Source: Bolinopsis microptera
Lineage: Eukaryota > Ctenophora > Tentaculata > Lobata > Bolinopsidae
Assembly: GCF_026151205.1 (NCBI RefSeq)
Contig: NC_087081.1
Location: 13,868,340 to 13,932,339 of the forward strand
DNA: 64,000 nt
Direction of reading: 5' to 3'
Shown: positions 11,401 through 22,396 of the stretch, piece by piece
How the letters are laid out: the number at the start of each line of letters is the position of its first letter
Numbering within the stretch: position 1 is the first letter of the stretch
Notes under the pieces: generated by a model
Told to the model about the DNA's origin: nothing
Database searches by the model: none
The model's input: only the letters and a program-made list of their open reading frames with translations
Program-made: the position numbers and the translations under genes

Positions 11401-11871
11401 TACTTCAATAAGTTCAAAACATGTGCCAGAGTAAGGCCTATCACTAGGGATAAGACCGGTAAAGTTATCAAGCAGATGTTAGGCAAAGATTTCTTTGAAC
11501 TAGAACACAGTAAACCAATCTGTAACGAGTATAACTTCCTGACTGTCCACAATCTTCATAAGTTGCACTGTTTACTGGAAATGTTCAAAATTAATAAGTT
11601 CCAATCACCAATCTCAATGTTCTCTTTATTCAACAGGTCACCAAGACGAGACAACTACTTCATCCCACCCACTCCATCCTCACTATTCATCTATCAATCA
11701 ACTAGTATTTGGAATCACTGCCGTAAGTCAACAAGTGAAATAGACTTCTCCACTCCCATCAGTATATTCAAGAATAATCTTAAGAAATCTTTGTTAGAAC
11801 TACAGTCTAAATATGACCGACAACTTTGGTGCAGTTACAACTTTGATGCAAATGAATTATCATTGAAATAG
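8488..11871 (+). CDS. CR1-like ORF2: PHD finger, endonuclease, reverse transcriptase
   Basis: Complete 1127-aa protein. PHD finger at about 9-57 (CAHCLKS...CYNCNCPIHSRC...CNNC). Endonuclease at about 110-335 (GLAETN, HIAGDFNIN, HHLPIFTI). A Cys pair cluster (CVCSICC, about 446-452) lies before the reverse transcriptase. The polymerase carries LENYRPIST, FIDLSKAFDTICHD, GVPQGSVLGPLLF and FADD at 803-806. The start codon overlaps the ORF1 stop (ATGA), typical of termination-reinitiation. No lesions are seen, so the enzyme could be active if the element were complete. Confidence 0.9.
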   Translation: MNVLKKEVCAHCLKSIYLGQSIFECYNCNCPIHSRCYNTSDKQNQKVDLYCNNCLHLAVIRYNPFKLLNDDNDDNTDADDVTRKISEVLESCDSYSVKGINHTFAHELQVQNSLIFQNLDGNKSNFDSLAIEIARFTNKFSVIGLAETNVGPELKNLYELTGYESFYQDTFDSKVKGSGVALYVLNSFNAVKNNNLSQVTENLETLFVTIGSIGNSTSIGVIYRPPSGNAEQALQELSSILDKAPKHTHIAGDFNINLHGKHSNIIAQYEDVLFSRGFFPLISLATHEKPGCNASCIDNIITNDLDSVTASGVITDHISHHLPIFTIFDWEISKTKNIHKHTQYYDYCKSNTDKFAEVLGNKLDNEPIIDFTNFHDIFKNSIDETCKLAVPKTTKRTMQNNPWITGGIIASVNHCHGLYDDWAKVRKVKCKQGETDTKGGTCVCSICCNKRNRYDDYKEYRKALKKVRKKAVSEYYSDKFLETQGNSKKTWELINKIRGKQKRDIRPIFTIDNEKITDRRVIANEFNKYFVSLASNLNAAYTELGEIQINQLPSFCDFLPKSNTANIYLHDCSPEEVAKIISELKNGKASDIPVHIVKAVSGKISPLLSVLYNECMQQGFFPDDLKVGKISPIYKKENAELLENYRPISTLAIFGKILEKIIFSRLYSFFQSQGLLYENQYGFRKNHSTSHALNFSVDYIEKSLRDKNHVLGIFIDLSKAFDTICHDKLLKKLNDYGIRGTANKLIASYLSNRQQYVSVLGEESEKLSVIFGVPQGSVLGPLLFIIYINEIYRVSDLGKFILFADDTNIFVVDKCIKTLYCKANKILKLVHQYMKSNLLHINIKKCCYIHFKPNCRNEPDSNTNELELTLNNIVIKKVEETKFLGVIIDQKLNWDAHLRALNRKLKCEIGRLCGIRRCVPKKLYKDLYHTLFESHLYYGISVWGGVSNNKLEAIFKTQKKCIRILFGDNDAYFNKFKTCARVRPITRDKTGKVIKQMLGKDFFELEHSKPICNEYNFLTVHNLHKLHCLLEMFKINKFQSPISMFSLFNRSPRRDNYFIPPTPSSLFIYQSTSIWNHCRKSTSEIDFSTPISIFKNNLKKSLLELQSKYDRQLWCSYNFDANELSLK

Positions 11872-11929
11872 GTGGATTTAGTAAACATAATCACATGAGT
11901 AAACCACGGTGTTATTGCAAAAAAAAAAC

Positions 11930-13227
11930 CATGACAAGGGTATCAGACCTATATTAATCTAAGAGACGACACAAAACGAATCATCATACAACAAATTTTA
12001 AAATCCTGCGGCACAGGATCTTGTTGTTTTCCTACTCTACCTCTCCCAAACCCCTCTCTCCTTCTCCTCTCTTCAGGTTTATTCTTCAATTTTTTTAACA
12101 ATTAGATAGCAGATGTATTTTCTTTTAAATGAAGTAATGGCATTATACATTGATTGGTATCGTATGTATGTTGTGTATAGTGTTTGCTGACTGGGTATAT
12201 GCTATATATTTTGAGGCTCACGACGTCTCGTCCCATGGGTGGAGTTGTAGGCTGAGTATGTGTTCTCCTTACTTCGTATGGGGAAACATTGACAGGTTTG
12301 CCTTAGCCTTTGGGACGAGTGTTTGCCCACCGGGGATCCAAAAATATGATTATCATGGACATTACTTTGACACATAAACTAATCAAACGACTTTAATGAT
12401 TCCAGAAAATTTTACTAACTGCATTTAGCTAGTTTATAGTAAATACACACGATCGCAGAATAGAGGAGCACAATTGGGTTCTTTGTTCTGCGACTGTGTT
12501 TCCTCGGTGGGCCGACAGGTTTCTGTTGTGTAGTAGTGCTGGGAAAAAAAAACGCTTTAACTATCAATGAGAGTACAAATTTTTAATTCTTGACCTTAGT
12601 GCCACAGTTTCTGTGGTAAAAACAAATTTATAGTCAAACGTTATATATAATGTAGAAGGGCATGATTTACTCACATCACTAAGCATCTGGATGGATAATT
12701 AGCACACAAGGATAAACTGACCTTTAAACATGACCACCAACTATACCACGTAACCATAGCTCCGAAATAAATAAATTGCTCTACATAGAAACATCTGGCC
12801 TGATCCTATCACATTGTGGTCCCCAGGGGTTCGGTAAAGCCCTTACAGGCAACTGGGTCCTTTTACCAGCCACAATAAAATTGGTCATGCCAGTACTGTC
12901 ATAAACTGTAACCAACTATTTAAAAATTAGACATCTTTAGCTAAATTTTAAATTTTAAGTCATAGAGCAATCTTCTTAATTTTAAAATTTTTAAGAATTA
13001 TATTTTACCCTAACTATGATGTGGTGGCATTTCATACTTAACTAAATTTCAACTTTGAAAGTAAATAGATTATTAGTGACAACAAATTATAGTTTAAGAC
13101 ATCCATTCTGCATTGTGTTTCCAATATTAGAATTTATGATATGTATTGATTGAATAATTGGTAATAAATTTAACTTTTGTTTTATTAACTTTTGTTTTAT
13201 TATTTATACTTCATTCTCAGATTAGAT
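11930..13227. other. AT-rich spacer, no gene seen
   Basis: Between two retrotransposons. It holds a pyrimidine-rich block at 12,025-12,090 and long AT-rich stretches, but no convincing coding frame, RNA gene or transposon terminus. Confidence 0.5.
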
Positions 13228-13475
13228 TTAGAAAATTCGAAAAATATACATTTATTTTATTAATACTTTCTCACACATTCTTTACTCACAGGACAAGACT
13301 TGGAAAACAGTAGCCTAGGGGAATTTAATTGAGATGTGCGTGACCAGCCAGTTATAATGTTTGGAAAATAATATTTGTGCAGTCAAAATTTTTTACGGTC
13401 CAATCAAGCAGGGCGTGGTTATGCTGATTGGCTAATAGCGCACGTTTAAGTTTTCCCAGCAAGCACATTACACTA

Positions 13476-14539
13476 CCTTACAAGACTTTTTTGTGGCGGA
13501 CCAATTTGCGACGACCGAAATTTTGGCGGTCCGAAAATATGGCGAAATTGAACAAAAACCGTCACATTTCGGACGTCACAGAAAATAAGGGTATTTTTCA
13601 ACATTTTGTTTTCTGACACAAAGGAAATTCAAAATTTTCTAAAAATCGGTAAAATCATGTTGAAACAAAATGAAACTTATAAATCGATTTCTTCATCTTC
13701 CTCTAAGGGGTCCGGCTCGACTTTTTCAGTTTCACGCTGTTCTCCAGTGTACTCCCAGGAGTAAGATTCTCGGATAAGCTGCTTCATCTTGTACACGATG
13801 TCTCCGAGGCCTTTGAAAGTAAGTTTCAACTTGACTTCCAATCCACCGGAGGGTATAGGGGAACGACAGTGTCTGCTATCCTCAACAACTCCATTAATTT
13901 CCCCACCGTGGCACATGAAATAGTGACAATGTTTACTAACTTCTAACGGAATATGTCAGACGGTTACTCACTGTGGAACAAGCAAACCTCTTCCGTCCTT
14001 TATCCGCTTCACGGCACACGCATACCGATCATGTTGAAGAGACACATCGTTAGTTTCCCGATGGATAGTAACCTTCTCACCATCGTAGATATCAGTCCAT
14101 GTGGTTACTTTTCCGGAACAAGATCCTTTTTAAATTGACTTGAGTAATAAGATGATTACTGATTAGTGCTGATTTTAGTATTTCAATCTAAAATCTAAAT
14201 TTTACTCTACTGATCAATGACAGTATACCTGCATCGCATGACTTATTGAGTTTGGTATTAAATTGTTTATCTTGACTTAGTCTCTTATAAGACGTTTATG
14301 TTAGCACATAAATGTAATTTATTGTAAATTTAAAACGTATTACTTGACATTATTTGTCCCACCATCATATCACTAACTTTTCAAGAACAAAATGAATCGA
14401 TGAAGCCACAATTATTGGAATAAGCTACAAATAATGCGACGGATTCTATTACGACGACCGAAATTTTGGCGGTCCGAAAATATGGCGAAATTTCGGGAAA
14501 ACCGTCGCATTTCGTACGTTATGAAAAAGTCTTGTAAGG
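13476..14539. mobile_element. 1.06-kb TIR transposon with TA target duplication
   Basis: Inverted ends CCTTACAAGACTTTTT at 13,476 and its complement ending at 14,539. TA flanks both sides (13,474-13,475 and 14,540-14,541). Removing the element plus one TA rejoins the LINE at the position expected from the copy at 2.7 kb. Inside are identical 40-bp direct repeats (13,510-13,549 and 14,453-14,492) and a HIRAN-domain remnant on the minus strand. No transposase is seen, so it is non-autonomous. A TA duplication fits Tc1/mariner-like and some other superfamilies. Confidence 0.85.
13677..14126 (-). pseudogene. HIRAN-domain protein remnant inside the TIR transposon
   Basis: One reading frame from about 14,126 to 13,677 matches the HIRAN pattern in order: TWTDIYDGEKV, HRETNDVSLQHDRYACAV, HIPLEVSKHCHYF, HGGEINGVV, then PSGGLEVKLKLTFKG. 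HIRAN is a DNA-end-binding domain found in HLTF-type remodellers and as stand-alone proteins in some invertebrates. In-frame TGA stops at 13,968-13,970 and 13,956-13,958 fall where the family has its VGH(I/V)P turn. The acidic C-terminus (PLEEDEEIDL) is intact. It is either cargo of the transposon or a captured host exon. Confidence 0.62.
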
Positions 14540-14541
14540 TA

Positions 14542-17412
14542 GTAGTAAAGTCAGTCATTCTGAACTTTGGGGTTAAAATGTTAAAAATTTTGGTTGATCT
14601 AGTGTTGTGGTTGTCAGGTGGGTCTACCTGACAGATTAGAAGGCAGGGTTTCCTCGACGAACATGTGTAACCCTCACATAGGGATATTGGAGCACGGAAT
14701 TTCATTATCTTGTAGAGCTCGAGGTAACTGTGGTATGTATAGAGATTTTGTATTGCTAGAATATTATTATGCATCGGTTTGGTGTGTTCTTTTATGAAAA
14801 ATTGTTGGTCAAGTTTCTGGTGTCCTATAGGCCTCTTAAACTTATCAAGGTACGCCAGCCTATCACCAAATAGTACTCTGAGACAGTACTTCTGAGCAGT
14901 AAATATTGAGCTTATACGTTGCTTAGCTGCCCCACCCCATACAGATATACAGTAGGAAAGATGTGATTCGAACAGAGTATAATATAATTATTGATGTAGA
15001 AATTCTGGAAGGGAGCAGCGAAGTCTACATAAAGTGGATGTGGAATGATTTAGAGTTCGCTTAAGAGCTTTAATGTGATCTTCCCATGATAGGTTCTCGT
15101 CAATTATAACACCCAGAAATTTTGCGGATGAAACCTTTTTGATTGTAAAGTTGTCTATTGTTAGTACAGCTTCAGGGTGTGATAAGATCTCTGACTTAGA
15201 ACCTGCCATGGTGGGTTTGAAGTGTATGTAGCAGCACTTGGACATGTTTATATGTAACTGATTTGCTCTCATATAAGACTGTAATGATGACAAAAGCTCA
15301 TTTCCTCGTTCATATGCCTCACGTTTTGTTTTGCCAACAACAAATATATTGGTATCATCAGCAAAGGTAACAAACGATCCTAGTTTAGAACTGTTTGTGA
15401 TGTAGTTCATATAGAGAAGAAATAGGAGAGGTCCAAGAATTGAACTCTGCGGGACACCAAATTGAATAGATAGGGTATCTGATTTTTCTCCTACAACTTC
15501 GGTGTATTGTTGCCTGTTTATCAAGTAGCTTTTTATGAGGTTATTTGCAACTCCTCTCACTCCACATCCCTCTAATTTTATAAGAAGTGTTGAATGGTCG
15601 ATGGTGTCAAAAGCTTTGCTTAGGTCAATGAATATTCCTAAAACATGATTCTTAAGTTTAAGAGATTTCGTAATTAAATCTACAGAGTAATTGACTGCAT
15701 GAGATTTAGAGTGAGATTTCCTAAATCCAAACTGTGTCTTCGATATAACTCCCTGGGAGCTAACAAATCCGTATATTCTAGAATATATGAGCTTTTCAAA
15801 GATCTTACCGAAGACGGACAGTGTTGAGATAGGACGGTAGTTCTCGATTTCTTCTGGGTTACCTTTCTTATATAATACAGGTGTTATTTTACCAGTTTTC
15901 AGGACATCAGGAAATATACCTTGGGTCATAAGGATATTGAAGTAATTCGATAATACAGGTGCAATTACATAAGATGACTTTTTTATTACACTTATGGGAA
16001 TATCACTGGCTTTACCATTTTCGAACTCTTTTATGATTTTCAATATTTCGTTCGAGGATTAGTCTTCTAGCCTAATATTTTTTTCATTTCTTGGGTTCAG
16101 TAAGTCATAGAAAGTTTTCATGGGTAATATATGCAGGCCATTAGATAGATTATTCAGTGTCTCATTCAGCTTTGGTGCAAAAGAGACAAACCAAGCATTG
16201 AATCCATTAGCAATTGCTCTCCTATCAACTATTCTTTGGTTATCAATGATAAATGGGGGCTTGGTTTGCCTCTTCTTTTTGCCCTTGAGTTCGTTAATAA
16301 TTTGCCAGGTTTTCTTGCTGTTTTCACAGTTGTTAAGGATTTCGTTACAGTAATGCCAACGTTTGGCAGCCTTAATGATAGCTTTGAGCATCCTACAATA
16401 ATCACTAAATACTTGGTAGAGCAAGAAATTACCACCAGGGTTCTTATTAGTAACGGTGTCAGAAGTCAGACCACTCCTTACGCAGTTCATGCTTTCTTTC
16501 TACAGACTGGATGATACTGTCTGTAATCCATGGGTTAAGTTTGGGAGTTCTTTTTGTCACTTTTGGTACCTCCAGTTTGCAGTGTTTGTCAAGTGTCTGG
16601 TCAAAACATGCCGTAAACTCATCAAATTTTGTTGAAGGAGTGAGCTGGTTTACCTTTACCTCAAGTTCAGTTACAAAGCTTTTTAATTTGGAACTTGAGT
16701 AATCATAATAGCGGACATGTTTCTGAGGCTCTGTATTGCGAGGGGTCTCTATTGAAGTGAAGGTAAATATAGGGGCATGCTCACCAAGCCGTTCTTCAAT
16801 AACACCTGATAAGACTATATTCTCAATTTTATTTGTTAAAATGTTATCGATGCAGGAACTTTTACAGTTTTGACGAAAATGTGTTGCGATGGAGATAGTC
16901 GGGTAAAAGCCGTTTCTGTATAAAGTATCCTCAAAGAGCTGGGAACTGGTAGAAATATTAAGTATGTTTGAGTTAAAGTCTCCCAACAAATTGACAGTTT
17001 TCCCATTTAGCTGCTTTGCAAGTAGTTCCAGGGTTTCACAAAAGCTATCAAAGCAGCCATTAGGGGGTCGGTAAATGACTCCATGAACAATTTTGCAGCC
17101 TGCGCTATCTGTGGTTTCAACAAAGAGGCTCTCAATATTTGTAGTACAGTGTGATACGTTTTCTAAGACCACAGTATTTAAATGGTCAGATACATAAAGT
17201 GCAACACCTGTGCCTTTTTTCTTACCTGCCAATGTTTCTTGATAGAATCCTGTGTATGATGGAATTTGGTACAGGCCCTGCTGTGCAGGATCAGTATTGG
17301 TTTCAGCAAGACCAATCATATCAAACGAGTGCCCTATACTTTTTAGTTCAATTAGGAAGCTATCAAAGTTAGATGCGTTTCCATCTATATTGTAGAATAA
17401 AGTTGATAACAT
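14542..17412 (-). pseudogene. decayed CR1-like ORF2 (endonuclease and reverse transcriptase)
   Basis: Pieces align in order with the intact ORF2 at 2556-5963. The endonuclease piece (16,459-17,412) is thrown out of frame near 16,465 by a 7-bp duplication (AGAAGTC). In-frame stops follow at about 16,059-16,062 and at 14,988-14,990. Reverse-transcriptase motifs remain (FIDLSKAFDTIDH, FADDTNIFVV), but the invariant GVPQGS has become GVPQSS. A short in-frame deletion removes the residues that match CARTRP in the intact copy. It cannot make an active enzyme. Confidence 0.88.
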
Positions 17413-17445
17413 AGATTTTTTTTGAGGAATTGAGCTGCTTGATTG

Positions 17446-18750
17446 TCCCTCGCAGTTAAAATTAAATCACTTCTACTAAGTCTAGTAAGTGAGCTAGGAG
17501 GTTGACGAACAGAAATTACAGAAGTTTTAAATTTTTTGTTGAACATATACAACTAAGATGAAAATATACAACTAAAATATACAGCTAAGATGATAACTTA
17601 AAACTATTACACAATAGATTTGTCAAGGAAAGATATTTAAATGACTAATAAGTAAGTAAATACTAACGATATTGCTCAAATAAAAAATGTCCGATAAAAG
17701 AATACAAATAGATTGAAAGTTTTAAATTAAAGTGTCGTAAAAATAAAATATTGTTTCCAGGTACGGAAACGGATGTTAGATGTACCTTGACAGGTTACTG
17801 ACAGAGTTACTGGCTGGCACTCCAATAAAACATCTTCTCACTCACAATCACCATCAATCAAATTCAAAATTATGCAATCAATCACTTAACTATACATCCA
17901 CGATCATAATATGATCAAAACACAAAACTTTGAAATATAGTTTTTCTGTTTGAGATTTGAATAACGTTACTGTATTGTTTCAAATTATGTTTTAAATGTT
18001 CAAAATGTTTTTAAAAAATGTTATAAGTTTATAGGTTACTTTTTAAATATTCAACAGTCCAATTTATAACAAAAATCAACGAAAATCAACGAAAATCATG
18101 AAAGTTAAATGTCACTAGTCAGATATAACCACAAGTAGTCCCTCATGTGTGAACAAATTCTTATAATACTCATCACATCTAGTCATGGTTAATGGGTCCC
18201 AGCATATTGGAGTTTAAATAAATGTCTTCTCAAAAGAAAAGGTAGAATCAAATAAAATATACTACAAGTTCGGGTGACATTTTAAAATAGAAACACTGTA
18301 ACACATAATTTATAACTTAAAGTTAACCAGACCTGGGTACAAATATAATAATCGCTGTGATCACGTGGTGTCTTTAAAGATGAAAGTTCCAATTCGGTTT
18401 CCGACCAGGGATTGTACTGTCTATACATTTGGCAATACTAGCTTACTAATACTAGTTGAAAGAATCCAATGTAATGATTTCCTGAAAATTTGAATAATTA
18501 TATCAATCAGCTGAGATGATCAGAGATATTTAAACTGATGTTGATCATATCTATCAGCTAATTAATAATTAATTGCTTATCTCTTCTTAAATTTTCAACC
18601 GTGAATTATATCATTACCGCACATTTAGTACTAGTGCTTAGTGAAAACTAAATCCTCCAACTCCAAGAACCTTATAAACCTGTGAAATCTTTGTAAATCT
18701 ATTATTATATATGAAGTCTCACCTTGTTATCACTATTTCCACATTTCTAT
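17446..18750. other. intergenic spacer downstream of the receptor gene
   Basis: AT-rich sequence between the truncated LINE and the end of the 7TM gene. A small tandem repeat (ATATACAACTAAGATGAAA type) lies at 17,545-17,602. No gene or RNA is recognised. It should include the 3' UTR of the receptor gene. Confidence 0.5.
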
Positions 18751-18882
18751 CTAAATTGGCGTTTCCATGATACCCTCGTCGGCAGGTGCCACAAGTGATA
18801 TTCCCTTGTCAATATCACCTCCCATTTCTACAATTTGCGTTTCTTCTGGAGCCTCTTTAATTGCTCTTAATCTACCACCATT
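18751..18882 (-). other. in-frame coding-like C-tail beyond the receptor stop
   Basis: After the TAA the same frame stays open for 43 codons to a TAG at 18,751-18,753. It encodes a plausible charged cytoplasmic tail (GGRLRAIKEAPEETQIVEMG, then DIDKGISLVAPADEG). Normal amino-acid composition suggests former or conditional coding sequence. The TAA could be a recent nonsense change, an allele, a sequence error, or a read-through site. Confidence 0.5.
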
Positions 18883-21623
18883 TTAAAATCTAACAGCAAC
18901 ACTTTGGACAGTAAAGTAAAGCAAAGTAAAAATCTCACTAAAAAATTCTCTCAAAGTATTGTCATACAGTATAGGGTTTACGACAGAATTGAGGGGTAAA
19001 ACTATCATTGCAAAAGTGAGGTACCAATCTGTAGCATCGATTGACTCGAGATTGTGGAGCCCGCTGATGATTATGAATGGAACCCAACAAGCGAAATCTG
19101 TGGCTATGACCAGCGCAATCCTGTTTTGCATTGCTCGGTTTCTGCGGACAGTTTCTGGATTGCTGTTTTGCCCAGAATTCCTCAATGATTGCCGGGATTT
19201 AATGTTGATCAACAAGTAGGACACGGTAATGAACAGAAAACAACATAGGTTTACACCTAGCATGAGCCAAACTATCATATTTCCTTTCACGTCGATCAAG
19301 TCCTCTTCCGCATCTGATATCGTTCGGCTTCTTCTAGGGTCATCACTTCGAACGAAGTATTTAAAAAGGCACACACCATCATTGCCGTAAAAGTGAACAG
19401 CACTTTTATTCAAGCTTCCACTTCCATAACTCTTAATATGACTGAACATTGCATCTACTTTTTCGCCAATATCAGTCCAGGATGTATCTCTAGAGAAACT
19501 CTCATTTTTGTAATATGCTTGTAGAATCTTGACGTGCTTTATTTTGTTCGGAAAACCAATAAATAGCTTGTAGTCTCGGTCATAGAACAAACCTTGCACA
19601 AAGTAGTCCTCTAAGGCGGGGACCAATGGTATGAGTGCCACTGATAGAGAAGCAGTAACGATTCCGATCACAATCATGGCAGCTTTTATTACTGCTTTTT
19701 TATTGACGCGGGTAGGAGCAATCATAGAATTATTCACGATTCCCCTCATCCTAATCAAACTCAAAGCAGTCATCGAAAATAGAGAAAGTTGCGATCCCGT
19801 AGTGCTGATCACTCCCAAAACAGAACAAGCAGTGCCTGATAACCATTCTGCTTGCTTTGCACAGTAATCCTCTCCTAAAATGATACTGTCGAATACGGAC
19901 AATACGATCAAGTAGACTCCTATAAGTAAATCGCCTAATCCGATTAAACAGATCAGCACTCTAGTGCACAGCAAACTACCTGATTCAGATTCTCTTATGG
20001 AACTTCCAACTTTGGCCACCATGACGACATTAAAAATGGATGCCAAAAGGCCCAGCAGCCAGCAACTAAGTTTCAATACCCAATTGGCTAAGATTTCCTT
20101 ACCACATGACTGATTGCATTCATCAGATAAATCAAAGCAGTCAAATTTACCATCGCACCTTTGGGAATAAGATATTAGGTCCTGTTTTTTCCGGTTTTTA
20201 GTATCCTCACAAACTAAATGGTTTGTACAAAGTCGTTCATCTGACAAGTCACCACAGTCATCAACCAGGTTACAAACTTGGCTATAATGAACACACTTTT
20301 TGTTATCACATTGGAAATGTGCATTTTCATATTCACCTTCATCAGACATAGTCACAAATGTTAGAGCAGAATTGTTAGCGAGAGTGTTGATTCGGTCAGG
20401 ATACTGACCGGGGCATGAATCATAGTCTAAGGAAGTGTTCTGAAGAGGACAAGTGGAGTTTAGACATAAACCCATGCAACTCAAGAAGACATAATATTCA
20501 CCATATCGAATACTGCAGTCAACTTGTGTCTTTGAAGTTGGGACATTTATCATCATTTTTACACCAAATGTATTTCCTGCTGGACTCTGAAATTCTTGAA
20601 CATGACAAGTTAAATTTTCTGATTGTTCCATTGATTCGCACAAATCTCGCACATTACAACTGTTGATAACAGCAGATGCATTGATGCTCGGGAAATCTCT
20701 TGAAATCGTACAGATATCATTTTCAACTTCACAAGAGTTTATACCATCACAAAGAGCGTCAAACTCAACATATCTAATCTTGGAATCTCCTGGACACAGA
20801 AAAACGTCCTGACATATTTTGTTTCCTAAATTTATTCTTTCAGTACCTTCATTTATTTCTTCACAGTATGTCACCTTAAGGTTTCTTTTTTCATCTTCTC
20901 CATCCAGACAATCTGTTTGATCATCCAGTAACCATTTGACAGGTATTGGCATGTTTTTATCAGCATTGAAGCCTCTTCTGCATTTTAAATAACCCAACGT
21001 TGTGTACTGACATATATCAAGGGTCTCATCACTACTACCAACGCAGTCACTAACTCCATCGCAAAGTCTGTGCTTGTGGACGACACAGTCATCAGCAAAC
21101 CCAGGTTGAGGTAGTGAAGTACAGTTGTCTTCTAGGTTATCGTCACATAAATTAACCGGTTTATTGGTAAGCTTAAATTCGCTACCACAGACCACGTACT
21201 TTGATACGCTTGACATATAATCATTGACCAAACAGTTACCTCCCACTTTGTTCACATCACTGCAGTTTGTCTGGTCTAGATAATCGTAACAGTACGGAAA
21301 GTTGTGAGGCACATTAATATCAAACACACTACACCTATTGTATTTATGTATGGGGACTTTCTTGTTAATTTTATCCCAGTGTTTCTTGCCGTAATGAATA
21401 CAGGTGTGTTGTGTGGTGCTCTTAACATCACAGTCCCTCTCATCCTCCCCGTAAGGATGACAATCTTTAATTCCATTACAAACCTGAAACCAATAAACGG
21501 GAGGGCCTGGTTCACCATACCGATTATGACAGGAAATTCTGTATGTGTAACCACCACAATGTTGCTCATCTCTACAGTCATACCAATCACATTTGTCATC
21601 GCATGTAATGTTGGTGCTGTTAT
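18883..21623 (-). CDS. exon 11, 3' part: LDLa repeats and class A 7TM domain
   Basis: Large exon, about 912 host codons (open from 21,654; its first ~11 codons belong to the inserted element). Residue numbers count from 21,654. Canonical LDLa repeats at 449-476 (CVHYSQVCNLVDDCGDLSDE) and 482-513; about four more degenerate ones between 8 and 315. TM1 starts near 525. TM2 has GLGDLLIGVYL as in LGR/relaxin-type receptors; the DRY position reads IRM; TM6 has ACWVPF (855-860); TM7 has NPILY (893-897). The LDLa-plus-7TM plan is that of GRL101/RXFP-type receptors, but no leucine-rich repeats are seen. It would signal through G proteins; ligand unknown. Ends at TAA 18,883-18,885. Confidence 0.88.
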
Positions 21624-22396
21624 AAATATCTCCGGGATTTCGACGCGGGATCATATTATCACTCAGCCCGGCCCGCTGTTAGATAAACATCTCAAGGTGA
21701 TATCATCCCGCCCCGCAAATTTGTATAAACCCGGCCCGCTTTTTAGTCGTAACTGATGTTTATCATTCAATTCTCCGACTTACAATAATCAATGATACTG
21801 CTGATTAGAACTCGATAATAGTAGAACAGTTAGACGCGCGATCACGTGGGCGCGTCACGTGCGTACCACGTGCCACCAATAGCATACGCCGAGTCTATAC
21901 CACGTGACACGAAAGCGCACCACGTGATATGAAACATCGTAACCGTCCACTTCTTTTACACGCAAATTCCTGGGAACGTTGCCAAAGCAGCTAATTCTTG
22001 GAATTTCTCCAACGCGTGGCGTGAGAAGTTGGCGACTAGCCAGCTACCCTTGTCCGTGCCCTAAATATAGTATTGTTTTGCTTGCTCTCCTTCCAGCTCT
22101 TGTTCCTGCTAACGTTCAAGCTATTGCTCCACTATGACAGATCGGTTTGACATTCAGATTGATGAACTGCTTTCCAATCTCTTCTAAAGTATAAATCCCT
22201 TGTCGAAATCGCCGGAGATAATTATAATCCATAAACACTTCACGCTCAGGGCTAAATAAATGTAATCCCTCAGCTGGCGCTTCGGGATTACATATTAACA
22301 CAAAACTCGTGCGCTGCGCGCACTCGTATGTGTTTATCAGATCATCCCGCTAGCGCGGGATGATCTGTTATATAAACCCTTTGCGTGGCGGGTTTA
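21624..22396. mobile_element. 773-bp insertion in the receptor exon, 6-bp target duplication
   Basis: Flanked by TGTTAT (plus strand) at 21,618-21,623 and 22,397-22,402. Deleting the insert plus one copy joins DIGLCSGGPTDNN to STNITCDDKCDW in one frame. The insert is far richer in CG than its surroundings. It has a perfect 12-bp palindrome around a 4-nt loop (22,339-22,366), an end hairpin (22,372-22,397), CCCGGCCCGC blocks and five CACGTG sites. A 61-codon frame (22,116-22,301, minus) has no recognised homologue. No transposase. Superfamily unknown. Confidence 0.72.
21843..21926. promoter_or_regulatory. cluster of five CACGTG E-boxes
   Basis: CACGTG at 21,843, 21,856, 21,867, 21,901 and 21,921, inside the 773-bp insertion. 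CACGTG is the palindromic site of bHLH-zip factors (Myc/Max, USF, MITF types). Five in 84 bp is far above chance. Whether they bind factors is inference. Confidence 0.6.

Larger units (their letters stand above)
7533..11929 (+). mobile_element. second CR1-like retrotransposon family, 5'-truncated, ORFs intact
   Basis: Plus-strand LINE with two overlapping open frames, ORF1 (AlkB-like plus SGNH) and ORF2 (PHD, endonuclease, reverse transcriptase). It ends in a run of ten A at about 11,920. It is clearly diverged from the minus-strand family but has the same architecture. The 5' side is truncated inside ORF1, directly against the tail of another LINE. Confidence 0.85.
13228..17445 (-). mobile_element. 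CR1-like retrotransposon, second copy, broken and interrupted
   Basis: Close relative of the 2470-6455 element in the same orientation, aligning along its length from the 3' UTR (13,228) to residue ~120 of ORF2 (17,412), where it is 5'-truncated near 17,445. A 1064-bp DNA transposon (13,476-14,539) sits in its 3' coding end. The PHD finger and ORF1 are absent. Confidence 0.87.

Noticed and set aside
12150..12377. 75-codon open frame in the spacer
   Set aside because: No domain, no neighbours, ordinary length for chance in this region.
13953..14138. Plus-strand 61-codon frame beside the HIRAN remnant
   Set aside because: It is antisense to the HIRAN-matching frame, which explains the sequence better.
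21304..21756. 150-codon plus-strand frame over the LDLa region
   Set aside because: Antisense shadow of the receptor exon; the LDLa cysteine pattern is on the minus strand.
22116..22301. 61-codon frame inside the 773-bp insertion as a transposase remnant
   Set aside because: No catalytic motif or family pattern is visible; I left it as an unexplained frame.
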